A DNA stretch of 8,720 bases. It comes from Thermoplasmata archaeon (lineage in GTDB: Archaea > Thermoplasmatota > Thermoplasmata > Thermoplasmatales > Thermoplasmataceae). A model generated the notes under the pieces. The model had not been told where the DNA came from, made no database searches, and saw only the letters and a program-made list of their open reading frames with translations. Position numbers and translations under genes: made by a program. Below, piece after piece: positions 1-6,070 of the stretch; position 1 is the first letter of the stretch, and every line of letters starts with the position of its first letter. The DNA lies in contig JAJZKL010000020.1 in the NCBI GenBank assembly GCA_021804185.1, positions 1 through 8,720 on the forward strand, given 5' to 3'.

Positions 1-864
1 GTACCTTTTGGACTTGTCCTAGCGCTTGGATTTGTCCTCATTTTGGAAAATACTCAGGGTTTGACATTTTTTGAATCCGGAGCATACACTGCAGGTTGGA
101 GAATTCTCTTCTATGCTGGTTTTCTTGTTGCCATAGTAGGGCTGATTATACGATTGAGGCTTGATGACAGCCAGTTATTCGAAAAGCTAAGGGGATCAAA
201 GAAAACACTGAAGTATCCAGCGTTAACTGTGTGGAAGGAACTGCCCAAAAAAGTCCTGGTTACATCACTTATAAACGGTGCTTTTGGAGCAGGATTTTTC
301 CTTGCTTTCGTATTCGGAAACACCTATATGGTAAAGATTGGCTACACAGCTGTTCATGCTGATGAGGTCCTTCTTATCTCGGCCGTATTCATGTTCTTCT
401 TCATGCTTGCAGGTTCATGGATTGCTGACCGATATGGCAGGAAACTTTCCATTATGATCTCGCTAACATTGCTCCTGATATTTGCCATACCATTTTTCGT
501 TTTGCTTGACACTCTGAATTTCTGGCTTGCGGTACTTGCATTTACAATAACCTGGTCAGTTGGGTACGGCCTTGCATATGGTGCACTTCCAGCTATCTAT
601 ACAGAGTTCTACCCGACGAAATACAGAGCATCAGGAGCGAGCGCATCATACCAGTTCTCACAGGTATATGGAGGTGGGCTTGCACCCATAATTGCAACAG
701 TTATATATGCAGCAGTAGGAACTACAGCAGCTTACCCTTATATCGCTGCTATAACAGTTGTGTATACTACAATGGCGGTTCTGGCAATGTTTGTACTCAA
801 AGAAACTAAGAACGTCGACCTTGAGACATACGAGACCACTGACAAATTGATTGAGAGCCAGTGA
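1..864 (+). CDS. Major facilitator superfamily transporter, metabolite:H+ symporter type (partial, C-terminal half)
   Basis: Cytoplasmic-membrane secondary transporter, probably proton-coupled uptake of a small organic acid, amino acid or osmolyte; the substrate cannot be read from this half. The frame is open from base 1, so the gene begins left of the window, and the TTG at 43 is only an internal codon. About 287 residues are visible. They hold the end of one membrane helix, then GWRILFYAGF and a helix ending in RLRLDDSQLFEKL, which is the helix 6/central loop signature of the metabolite:H+ symporter (ProP/KgtP/ShiA-like) group. Six further hydrophobic segments follow. The loop 8-9 motif ADRYGRK and the helix 10 end EFYPTKYRASG are both typical of this group. 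The C-terminus is short and charged, ending in TGA. No linked gene suggests the substrate. Family call is firm; substrate unknown. Confidence 0.9.
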   Translation, partial: VPFGLVLALGFVLILENTQGLTFFESGAYTAGWRILFYAGFLVAIVGLIIRLRLDDSQLFEKLRGSKKTLKYPALTVWKELPKKVLVTSLINGAFGAGFFLAFVFGNTYMVKIGYTAVHADEVLLISAVFMFFFMLAGSWIADRYGRKLSIMISLTLLLIFAIPFFVLLDTLNFWLAVLAFTITWSVGYGLAYGALPAIYTEFYPTKYRASGASASYQFSQVYGGGLAPIIATVIYAAVGTTAAYPYIAAITVVYTTMAVLAMFVLKETKNVDLETYETTDKLIESQ

Positions 865-873
865 ATATTTACC

Positions 874-905
874 ACATTTTTTTATTTCATTAACCCAATT
901 TTTTA
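874..905 (+). terminator. T-rich transcription stop after the transporter gene
   Basis: Directly after the transporter stop codon come two T runs on the plus strand, seven T at 877-883 and six T at 899-904, separated by A/T-rich sequence and without a strong hairpin. Archaeal RNA polymerase terminates at oligo-T tracts, so this is a reasonable stop for the transporter transcript. It is inferred from composition only. Confidence 0.5.
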
Positions 906-1390
906 AATATAAATGTGTTAAATTAGAATACATGAATTTAATAGCCATATTTGCAGCAACATTAAAGAGATCGGAATAGTGCGATTCCCCATATAGGCAT
1001 GTGCTGATGGTTGTTTCTAACTTTACATCTGTTGTTTCTTTGAGTTCAAGAAAGCGGATTTTGCATGGTCTAAAGGCCCTATGTATTCTAAAACGGCTTC
1101 TGTTCTTCATTGTCTTTTAAAGGTCAACGGAGATAGTACTTGTGAAACAAAGAGTCAATATCACAGAACGAACTGAATAGAGGGAATGCTTTTATCCTCA
1201 AATCTGTCGAGAAGAACAGTGACTTTTGATCTTTATACAGTAAAACGGAAACCTCTTTCATGTACTTCTAGAACCAGTAAATAAGGCCTCCTTAATGATC
1301 TGGATGATGCAAATATTATAATTCACTAAGAGGTAGATACTGGGAACATGCAAGGATATTGAACCGGGTTCTTACAATTCTGGAGAAAGA
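901..1390 (-). pseudogene. Decayed DDE-type transposase remnant (probable)
   Basis: Two protein-like pieces lie on the minus strand in different frames. Piece A (ATG at 1261 down to TGA at 1124, 45 residues) contains VSVLLYKDQKSLFFSTDL. This resembles the beta strand ending in (S/T)D that precedes the last catalytic block of IS4-like DDE transposases. The same frame further upstream reads RIVRTRFNILA (about 1379-1347) but is cut by at least three stops before piece A. Piece B (ATG at 1110 downward) contains RFRIHRAFRPCK. It looks like the C-terminal RWxIExxFRxxK block of those transposases, with His where the catalytic Glu is expected, followed by a segment ending NMAIKFM near 930. Frame changes, stops and the lost Glu point to a dead gene. 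No terminal inverted repeats or target duplication were found. The IS family is not assigned, and the homology rests on motif resemblance alone. This remnant accounts for most of the 626-base gap between the transporter and cobS. Confidence 0.4.
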
Positions 1391-1454
1391 TGATCGGATA
1401 AAGGGAAATGAGCCAACGCAGGAATAAAAACAGTCAGTTTCTAAACAATTGCCT

Positions 1455-1490
1455 TCAAACTATTACAAATCAAACAATATATCACAATGA
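1455..1490 (+). promoter_or_regulatory. Possible promoter of cobS, leaderless or near-leaderless
   Basis: The 35 bases before the cobS ATG are A/T-rich and contain no Shine-Dalgarno sequence. An AAACTATTACA element at 1457-1467 sits about 25-30 bases before the start, where an archaeal BRE/TATA would place initiation close to the ATG. A second A/T element (AACAATATAT, about 1474-1482) is too close for a TATA role. The match to a TATA consensus is weak. The remaining bases 1391-1454 show nothing recognisable. Confidence 0.2.
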
Positions 1491-2264
1491 ATGCATTCTC
1501 ATTTTGAATTGTCTGGTCTAAGAGATGCAATTTCATTTTTTTCAATATTCCCTGTGGGGAAACATGTGGATATTGGTAACACCATAATCTATTATTTTAC
1601 AATCTCAGGCCTTGTTATAAGCGCGATGCCCGCTCTCCTCTTTTATTCTTTTTCTATGGTGATGAATTCTCTGTCAGCCTCTGCTATATCCCTCTCTGCT
1701 CTCCTTTTGATTTCAGGGTTCACACACCTCGACGGTGTTCTGGACTCTGGAGATGCCCTGATGGCTCGTGGAACCATGGAGCACAGGATTCAAGTCCTTA
1801 AGGACAGATATACCGGAGCTGGGGCTATTGGAACTGTTCTTGTGGTGTATATCACTTATTTTGCTGTCCTTTCTGGATTCTCTCCATATTATGGTCTGGC
1901 TGCTGTCATTATAGGCGAAATAACTTCAAAATTTTCATATTCCCTGTCAATTGGTTTATTCCCCCCAATTGGTGAGGGGTTAGCCAAGAGATTCTCCGAA
2001 ATATACAGGAGTGCAGTTGCCAGCCCCATATTGATCAACACCATACCGTTGGTTGCAGTTTGTTTGATTCTGGCTCCATCTGCTCTCATAGGTGTGATCG
2101 TTTCCCTTATGGTTTATTCGGTTTTATCCATTCATCTGAAGAGAATATTCGATGGTCTAAATGGTGATCTTATGGCGCTGCTTGGTGAGGTTTCCAGGGT
2201 TATATTTCTGATCTCCTTTGCCATTATATTATCCATCCCTTTATTCAGGCTCACTATTGTCTGA
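1491..2264 (+). CDS. cobS: CobS, adenosylcobinamide-GDP ribazoletransferase (cobalamin synthase)
   Basis: Integral membrane enzyme that joins the activated lower-ligand nucleoside (alpha-ribazole or its phosphate) to adenosylcobinamide-GDP, the last assembly step of adenosylcobalamin. At 257 residues it has normal family length. The N-terminus LRDAISFFSIFPVG (10-23) matches the usual CobS opening. The acidic motif GFTHLDGVLDSGDAL (76-90; D81, D85, D88) is the metal/nucleotide site, followed by LKDRYTGAGAIG (103-114). A second conserved block, FDGLNGDLMALLGEVSRV (220-237), lies near the end. The rest is five or more hydrophobic segments. ATG at 1491 was chosen because the CobS N-terminal motif begins nine residues later; the out-of-frame ATG at 1487 stops after six codons. 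It is transcribed towards, not with, the minus-strand B12 genes, and its stop lies 18 bases from the cobT stop. There is no T-run after it. Confidence 0.93.
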   Translation: MHSHFELSGLRDAISFFSIFPVGKHVDIGNTIIYYFTISGLVISAMPALLFYSFSMVMNSLSASAISLSALLLISGFTHLDGVLDSGDALMARGTMEHRIQVLKDRYTGAGAIGTVLVVYITYFAVLSGFSPYYGLAAVIIGEITSKFSYSLSIGLFPPIGEGLAKRFSEIYRSAVASPILINTIPLVAVCLILAPSALIGVIVSLMVYSVLSIHLKRIFDGLNGDLMALLGEVSRVIFLISFAIILSIPLFRLTIV

Positions 2265-2282
2265 TATACAGCAAACCGCATG

Positions 2283-3305
2283 TCATAAAAGACTCTCGTA
2301 AAGATCATCCACTTCACCATATATGCCACTTTCATCTCCAGTTATGGAGCTCGCCAGCATGAAAGCTGCCCCCATTCCCGCCCCTTCCTTAACATGCCCT
2401 TTCTCATACATTTTCAGACCTTCATGCCTGCTTCTATCCAGTTGTATTTCGGCCTTCACCAGAAATTTTTCAGGAACGAGTTTCCGGATAGTTTCTCCTG
2501 AACTCTCTATCACCCAGGATGTGGTGCAAAGATGTGGGATTCTGTGCTTCAAAGCCTGAACTAAATAAGAGCATGTGGCCATCTGCGTTCCCCCGGCCAG
2601 TATTAGATTGGAATGCTCTGTAGTTTCTGCTATTCCCAATGATATGGGCATTGAATAGTCACCGAATTCTGATACAGCCTCGTCAGGCTTCACAAAATGG
2701 TTTTTTCTCTTGACAGCCTCTTTCCATAGGCTTCGTTTTATCTCTTCAGGGTTTATTGGAAGGCTGCTGCTTGTCATAAGATCAAACCCGAGAGCGCGAA
2801 GGACAAGGTAACTTGTTGTTGTGCCACCTGGAATGCTCTCGCCAACAACAATATTCCTGTATTTCCCATCTAGAATTGAGCCAATATATTGACCCAATTT
2901 TACCGCAGAATCAAATTTTGGAAGGGCTGTTTCTATTGCAGGATCATTGGCTTTGCCGAGTCCTGAATATATGTATGGAACAGCAGGGACTCTTTCAAGG
3001 CCGGCATCAATTACCAGGGAACTGATTCCTGCCATATTCAGAGAAGCCCGTGTTACTATGGAAGGTGTAGGAATGCCTTCCGGAGTCATAGGAGGGTCTC
3101 TCATGCTGAGGCATTTTCCTGTCATTATGATCTCTGAATCAACAACAGGAGTCATGGCCATGAGTTCTGGTGAAGCTCCTGCTGCAGATATCCCGGGGCG
3201 ATTGGCCACTGATGTTGTTCCTGCCAGCAGGACGAAAATGAATTCATCTGAGGAAGAATTTTTCAGGTTATTCTCAAAATCAGAATCATAAAAATAGACC
3301 GGCAT
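2283..3305 (-). CDS. cobT: Archaeal CobT-type nicotinate-nucleotide:dimethylbenzimidazole phosphoribosyltransferase (UPF0284/TIGR00303-like)
   Basis: Soluble enzyme expected to transfer ribose phosphate from nicotinate mononucleotide to a benzimidazole-type base, giving the alpha-ribazole phosphate used by CobS. At 340 residues it matches the archaeal family rather than the shorter-spaced bacterial CobT. Visible motifs are LAGTTSVANRPGISAAGASP (27-46), GESIPGGTTT (155-164), LAGGTQMA (236-243) and HVKEGAGMGAA (304-314). Glu307 lies where CobT enzymes carry their general-base glutamate near the C-terminus (position inferred, not aligned). The start ATG at 3305 overlaps the end of cbiB by 20 bases. 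An AGGAG about 13 bases upstream, inside cbiB, could serve as ribosome binding site at a long spacing, so translational coupling is likely. It is the last gene of the four-gene run. The family is clear; the actual base used in this organism is unknown, because archaea use various lower ligands. Confidence 0.85.
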   Translation of the reverse strand: MPVYFYDSDFENNLKNSSSDEFIFVLLAGTTSVANRPGISAAGASPELMAMTPVVDSEIIMTGKCLSMRDPPMTPEGIPTPSIVTRASLNMAGISSLVIDAGLERVPAVPYIYSGLGKANDPAIETALPKFDSAVKLGQYIGSILDGKYRNIVVGESIPGGTTTSYLVLRALGFDLMTSSSLPINPEEIKRSLWKEAVKRKNHFVKPDEAVSEFGDYSMPISLGIAETTEHSNLILAGGTQMATCSYLVQALKHRIPHLCTTSWVIESSGETIRKLVPEKFLVKAEIQLDRSRHEGLKMYEKGHVKEGAGMGAAFMLASSITGDESGIYGEVDDLYESLL

Positions 3306-4251
3306 TCCTAAGGATCAACTCCTGTACTAAAAATGCTATGAGAAGGCTGAACGCCATGCCTGCCATTACTGAGACCTGGAATATTCTCAGCGCAAGCATT
3401 ACGTCTGCTATTCCAGGCGCCCTTCCTTCTCTATTTAGAACATAACTTCCATTCTTCTCCAGCCTTACACCAAGCATAAACGCCATAGTGGACATTGGCC
3501 AACCAGCGTTGAGGCTTTCTGTCAGCTCAGACTCTTTCTTTATTTTCCATAGTGGTACTCTTTTCCTTCCAAAGGGATGCGAAATGAGAAATATGAAATA
3601 GGAAAGGCGGGCAGGGATGAAGTTTATGACTGTATCTGCCCTGGCCGAAGGTTTACCAAATCTCATATATCGTTCGTTCCTGTATCCAACCATTGAGTCC
3701 AGTGTGTTTATCACCCTTGCTGCAACAGAACCCAGAACACCAAAAAAGCCAAAATAGAATAGAGGGGAGAGGAATCCATCGACATATCCTTCTGAGATTG
3801 TTTCGATCAGAGCACTGCAGATCAGAGGCTCAGGCATACCTTTCGTCTCTCTCCTGACCATCATTGACAATGCTTTCCTTGCCGATTCAAAGTCTGAGGA
3901 TTTAAGATACCTGACTACCGGGATAATATGATCCCCCATTGAGCGCGATGCAAATGTCATCTTGAATATTATGGCAGATACAATTATCCATGCCACTATA
4001 TTCAGCTCGGAAAGCCTCAGAATAAGGAAAGCAACAGAGATTGAGATAGTTAGGACTAAGGCAAGAAGAAATGCCCCAGAGAGAACGCTATCAGATAAAG
4101 AATGGAGGTGTCTGTCGAGGAAACTGATAATATGCCCAAGCCATGCAACCGGATGGTACCTGTTTGGCGGTTCCCCTGATAACTCATCGAAGAGCAGAGC
4201 AAGAATTGATGCTATAAGGAAATAGAGAAATTCTATGGAAATCGCCATCAT
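3286..4251 (-). CDS. cbiB: CbiB, adenosylcobinamide-phosphate synthase (archaeal annotations often call it CobD)
   Basis: Membrane enzyme that attaches (R)-1-amino-2-propanol phosphate, or the unphosphorylated amine, to adenosylcobyric acid, forming adenosylcobinamide (phosphate). At 321 residues it has usual family length. Conserved blocks are DELSGEPPNRYHPVAWLG (22-39), ALIETISEGYVDGF (147-160; E150 and D158), RVINTLDSMVGYRNERY (179-195), the polar FGKPSARADTVINFIPARL stretch (198-216) and LNAGWPMSTMAFMLGVRLE (247-265). Hydrophobic segments occupy the N-terminus, 58-97, 163-180 and the C-terminus. The start is ATGATG, whose first ATG (4251) overlaps the upstream TGA as ATGA; the second ATG (4248) is equally possible and removes one Met. 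The stop lies inside the next gene, cobT. It takes substrate from the CobQ and CbiZ products on one side and the CobD product on the other, all encoded alongside. Confidence 0.94.
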   Translation of the reverse strand: MMAISIEFLYFLIASILALLFDELSGEPPNRYHPVAWLGHIISFLDRHLHSLSDSVLSGAFLLALVLTISISVAFLILRLSELNIVAWIIVSAIIFKMTFASRSMGDHIIPVVRYLKSSDFESARKALSMMVRRETKGMPEPLICSALIETISEGYVDGFLSPLFYFGFFGVLGSVAARVINTLDSMVGYRNERYMRFGKPSARADTVINFIPARLSYFIFLISHPFGRKRVPLWKIKKESELTESLNAGWPMSTMAFMLGVRLEKNGSYVLNREGRAPGIADVMLALRIFQVSVMAGMAFSLLIAFLVQELILRNAGLFL

Positions 4252-5324
4252 TGTTCCCTTATATTTTGTCCCGGATTAATCATATATTTCTTAATGGCTG
4301 ACAGCAGAGCCTCATTCTTTTCCCTTCTTTTGACAGAAATCCTTATAAAATCCTTTCCAAACTCAGGGAAATCTTCCAGTGTCCTTATGAGGATACCATT
4401 CTTCTGGAGGAAATCACTTAGTTCATTAACGTCCAGGTTACTGGGAGTCCTGAAGGTGACGTAATTTGCTTTCGGATTGCCTGAAACCTTAAACCCAAGG
4501 GAATGCATCGACTTGATAAGGAAATCCCTCTCTTCCCCTACCAAACCTGAGTATTTCGAAACAGATCTGAAATCAACATTGCTAAAGGCCTCAATTATAT
4601 GGTTCCCCAACGTCCATGGTTCCATCAGGTCCCTGATCCGATTCAGTATATCCCCTGAGTTTATCAGATATCCTGCTCTTAGAGACGGAGTGGAGAATAT
4701 CTTCGTCAGGGACCGGCCAAGAATTACGAATTTGTTTTCTGACACAAGTTCTGATGAGAATCTTCTTTCCCCGTCTGGAAGGAAATCAATAAACGCTTCG
4801 TCTATGAATAGAAATGCCTTTCCTGCAATGCATGCCTCCGACAGTTCCAAGAGGCTTGATCTGTCTAGCATATCCCCAATAGGTGTGTCAGGCCTGTTTA
4901 TGCAAACAAGCGAATACTTCTCTTCTCTGATCTCTGGAAGCAGATTCGCGATATGAGACACCGGATATTGAGAAAACACCACATCATGTGTGGAGAAAGC
5001 CCTGGAATATTCTGAGAAAGCAGGCCTTATAAGTAGGGCCTTTTTATTCCTGAAAATCTCAGATATACGATAAATGAAATAAGAAAGGCCAGGCCCTGGA
5101 AGTATATACTCTGGAGGGACCCTGTTATATTTTGCCAGGTTGGCTCTGAGGGGCTCATCAGATCCAGGGTATGTTCCAAGTAGATTTTCCTTAATCGCCG
5201 TGATCGTATCTGACTCAGTGATAAAATCATTCAGGCTTGCGCTGAAATCAAGGATATCAGAAATTTTGAAACCATATTTCCGGGAAAGCTCCGATACATT
5301 TCCACCGTGCCTGGCTTTTTCCAA
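4248..5324 (-). CDS. cobD: CobD-type PLP enzyme, L-threonine-O-3-phosphate decarboxylase (class I aminotransferase fold)
   Basis: Expected to decarboxylate L-threonine phosphate to (R)-1-amino-2-propanol phosphate, the linker that CbiB attaches. At 358 residues it has normal length. The opening RHGGNVSELSRKYG (5-18) followed by ILDFSASLN (24-32) is the CobD signature; histidinol-phosphate aminotransferases lack HGGN. PLP-fold residues visible are N143 in INRPDTPIG (the usual NPxNPTG loop), D175 in FIDEAF for the pyridine nitrogen, K208 in RSLTKIFSTPSLRAGY as the Schiff-base lysine, and R328 in FIRIS for the substrate carboxylate. The start is TTG at 5324, with no in-frame ATG or GTG before the upstream stop; a GGAG at 5338-5335 lies ten bases ahead. 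The gap to the cbiZ stop is one base (TGAaTTG). The main alternative is HisC, since the fold is shared, but the HGGN start and cbiB/cbiZ context favour CobD. Confidence 0.88.
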   Translation of the reverse strand: MEKARHGGNVSELSRKYGFKISDILDFSASLNDFITESDTITAIKENLLGTYPGSDEPLRANLAKYNRVPPEYILPGPGLSYFIYRISEIFRNKKALLIRPAFSEYSRAFSTHDVVFSQYPVSHIANLLPEIREEKYSLVCINRPDTPIGDMLDRSSLLELSEACIAGKAFLFIDEAFIDFLPDGERRFSSELVSENKFVILGRSLTKIFSTPSLRAGYLINSGDILNRIRDLMEPWTLGNHIIEAFSNVDFRSVSKYSGLVGEERDFLIKSMHSLGFKVSGNPKANYVTFRTPSNLDVNELSDFLQKNGILIRTLEDFPEFGKDFIRISVKRREKNEALLSAIKKYMINPGQNIREQ

Positions 5325-5325
5325 T

Positions 5326-6021
5326 TCACGACAACTCCGTACAGTCTTTTGTAAGTGATGCTTTCACTGCATTATAAACCATAACTGATGCTATCTGCCC
5401 AATCTGAGTGAGGCGGCCGCCGTACCTGAATCTTTTCCCGTCACCTGAAAGGAATAGCGAGACTGAATCCGTGGATGTTCCCGGAGCATATTTTCCTGTC
5501 TTTCTATCCCTGATTCCGAGGTCACTAAGTGCCTGTGATTTGGCCTCTGTAATCCCCATGAAGAGATTCATTGCCGCATCATCTTGCATCTCTGCATCGG
5601 ATATCACAGCAATGTTAATTGTTCCTGGCGATTCGAAACCAGAGGAACCTATGGAGAGTGCATTGGAGGACCCTCCAGTCACTGATATCAGTACCTGAAT
5701 TTCATCCTCCTCTTTTGCAATGATTGCGTTCTCTATTTTGCAGGCAGTCAGTGTAACAGTTAATCCAGTAGGTTCTATGCTATTTTTCCGCAGGAACTCA
5801 AGGGTTTCAGATACAGGATCGCTTCTATAATCCTTAGGTACACTCCTGTTAAGATATCCATTAGAGTAGCCTGTGCCACCACCAAATGGGGCTGAACTGA
5901 ATTTCCTGAAAAGGGATGGAAAACTTAGCATGTAATATGATTCTCCCCTTACAATTCTGATGTCATCTATCAACTCAATATCTTTAACATTTGAAAGATA
6001 TTTAAGTTTAAACTGAATCAT
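5326..6021 (-). CDS. cbiZ: CbiZ, adenosylcobinamide amidohydrolase
   Basis: Salvage enzyme that cuts the aminopropanol amide of adenosylcobinamide (and related corrinoids) to give adenosylcobyric acid, which CbiB can rebuild with the proper linker; archaea use this route in place of the bacterial CobU kinase route. At 231 residues it is a stand-alone CbiZ domain. Motifs are FSSAPFGGG (41-49), SVTGGSSNALSIG (113-125), PGTINIAVI (132-140), ITEAKSQAL (157-165), YAPGTSTDSVSL (178-189, more often written TGTSTD) and GGRLTQIGQI (201-210). No signal peptide or membrane helix is present, so it is cytosolic. It is the first gene of the minus-strand run and faces cobQ across 49 bases. The ATG at 6021 has no clear Shine-Dalgarno, suggesting a short or absent leader. 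Identification is by family motifs plus strong B12 context. Confidence 0.9.
   Translation of the reverse strand: MIQFKLKYLSNVKDIELIDDIRIVRGESYYMLSFPSLFRKFSSAPFGGGTGYSNGYLNRSVPKDYRSDPVSETLEFLRKNSIEPTGLTVTLTACKIENAIIAKEEDEIQVLISVTGGSSNALSIGSSGFESPGTINIAVISDAEMQDDAAMNLFMGITEAKSQALSDLGIRDRKTGKYAPGTSTDSVSLFLSGDGKRFRYGGRLTQIGQIASVMVYNAVKASLTKDCTELS
5991..6006 (+). promoter_or_regulatory. Possible BRE/TATA promoter for cobQ
   Basis: A purine-rich GAAAGA (5993-5998) is followed by TATTTAAG (5999-6006), a fair archaeal BRE plus TATA pair. Initiation about 25 bases downstream would fall near 6030 and give a leader of about 40 bases, which fits the use of a Shine-Dalgarno site at 6054. The element lies inside the 5' end of the divergent cbiZ gene. 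It is a pattern match only. Confidence 0.35.
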
Positions 6022-6034
6022 GCCACTTCACATA

Positions 6035-6064
6035 AGCAGACAAAACTTAATCCGGTGATTATAG
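6035..6064 (-). promoter_or_regulatory. Possible promoter of the cbiZ-cobD-cbiB-cobT run
   Basis: On the minus strand a CTATAAT element (6064-6058) lies about 37-43 bases before the cbiZ ATG. Initiation about 25 bases on would leave a leader of roughly 12-14 bases with no convincing ribosome binding site. A second A/T element, ATTAAGTTT (6051-6043), would instead give a leaderless message. The TATA-like element overlaps the cobQ ribosome binding site on the other strand, so the two promoters are packed into the same 80 bases. Confidence 0.25.
6054..6059 (+). promoter_or_regulatory. Shine-Dalgarno site of cobQ (GGTGAT)
   Basis: GGTGAT matches the archaeal 16S rRNA 3'-end complement (GGAGGTGATC) over six bases and ends eleven bases before the ATG at 6071. 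It is the clearest Shine-Dalgarno in the window and supports this ATG as the cobQ start, as does the P-loop beginning at residue 6. Confidence 0.55.
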
Positions 6065-6070
6065 CTGAAA

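Noticed and set aside
43..45. TTG at 43 as the start of the transporter
   Set aside because: The frame is open and coding-like back to base 1, and starting there would leave a protein with only the second half of the transporter fold.
658..1110. Open reading frame of 150 codons on the minus strand
   Set aside because: Its 3' half is antisense to the transporter gene and is Cys/Tyr-rich shadow sequence. Only the first 60 or so codons look protein-like, and these are reported as part of the decayed transposase.
1111..1490. CRISPR array, tRNA or small RNA in the gap
   Set aside because: No regularly spaced repeats, no cloverleaf or CCA-type ends, and no conserved structured block were visible.
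2323..3291. Plus-strand open frames of 70-114 codons opposite cobT
   Set aside because: They are antisense to a clearly coding, motif-rich gene, have no family motif or ribosome binding site, and overlap each other.
4248..5324. Histidinol-phosphate aminotransferase (HisC) instead of CobD
   Set aside because: The fold is shared, but the HGGN start, ILDFSASLN block and position between cbiZ and cbiB fit CobD better, and no histidine gene is nearby.
6022..6070. Cobalamin riboswitch upstream of cobQ or cbiZ
   Set aside because: The 49-base gap is too short and lacks a B12-box-like sequence; the 5' gap of cobS shows none either.
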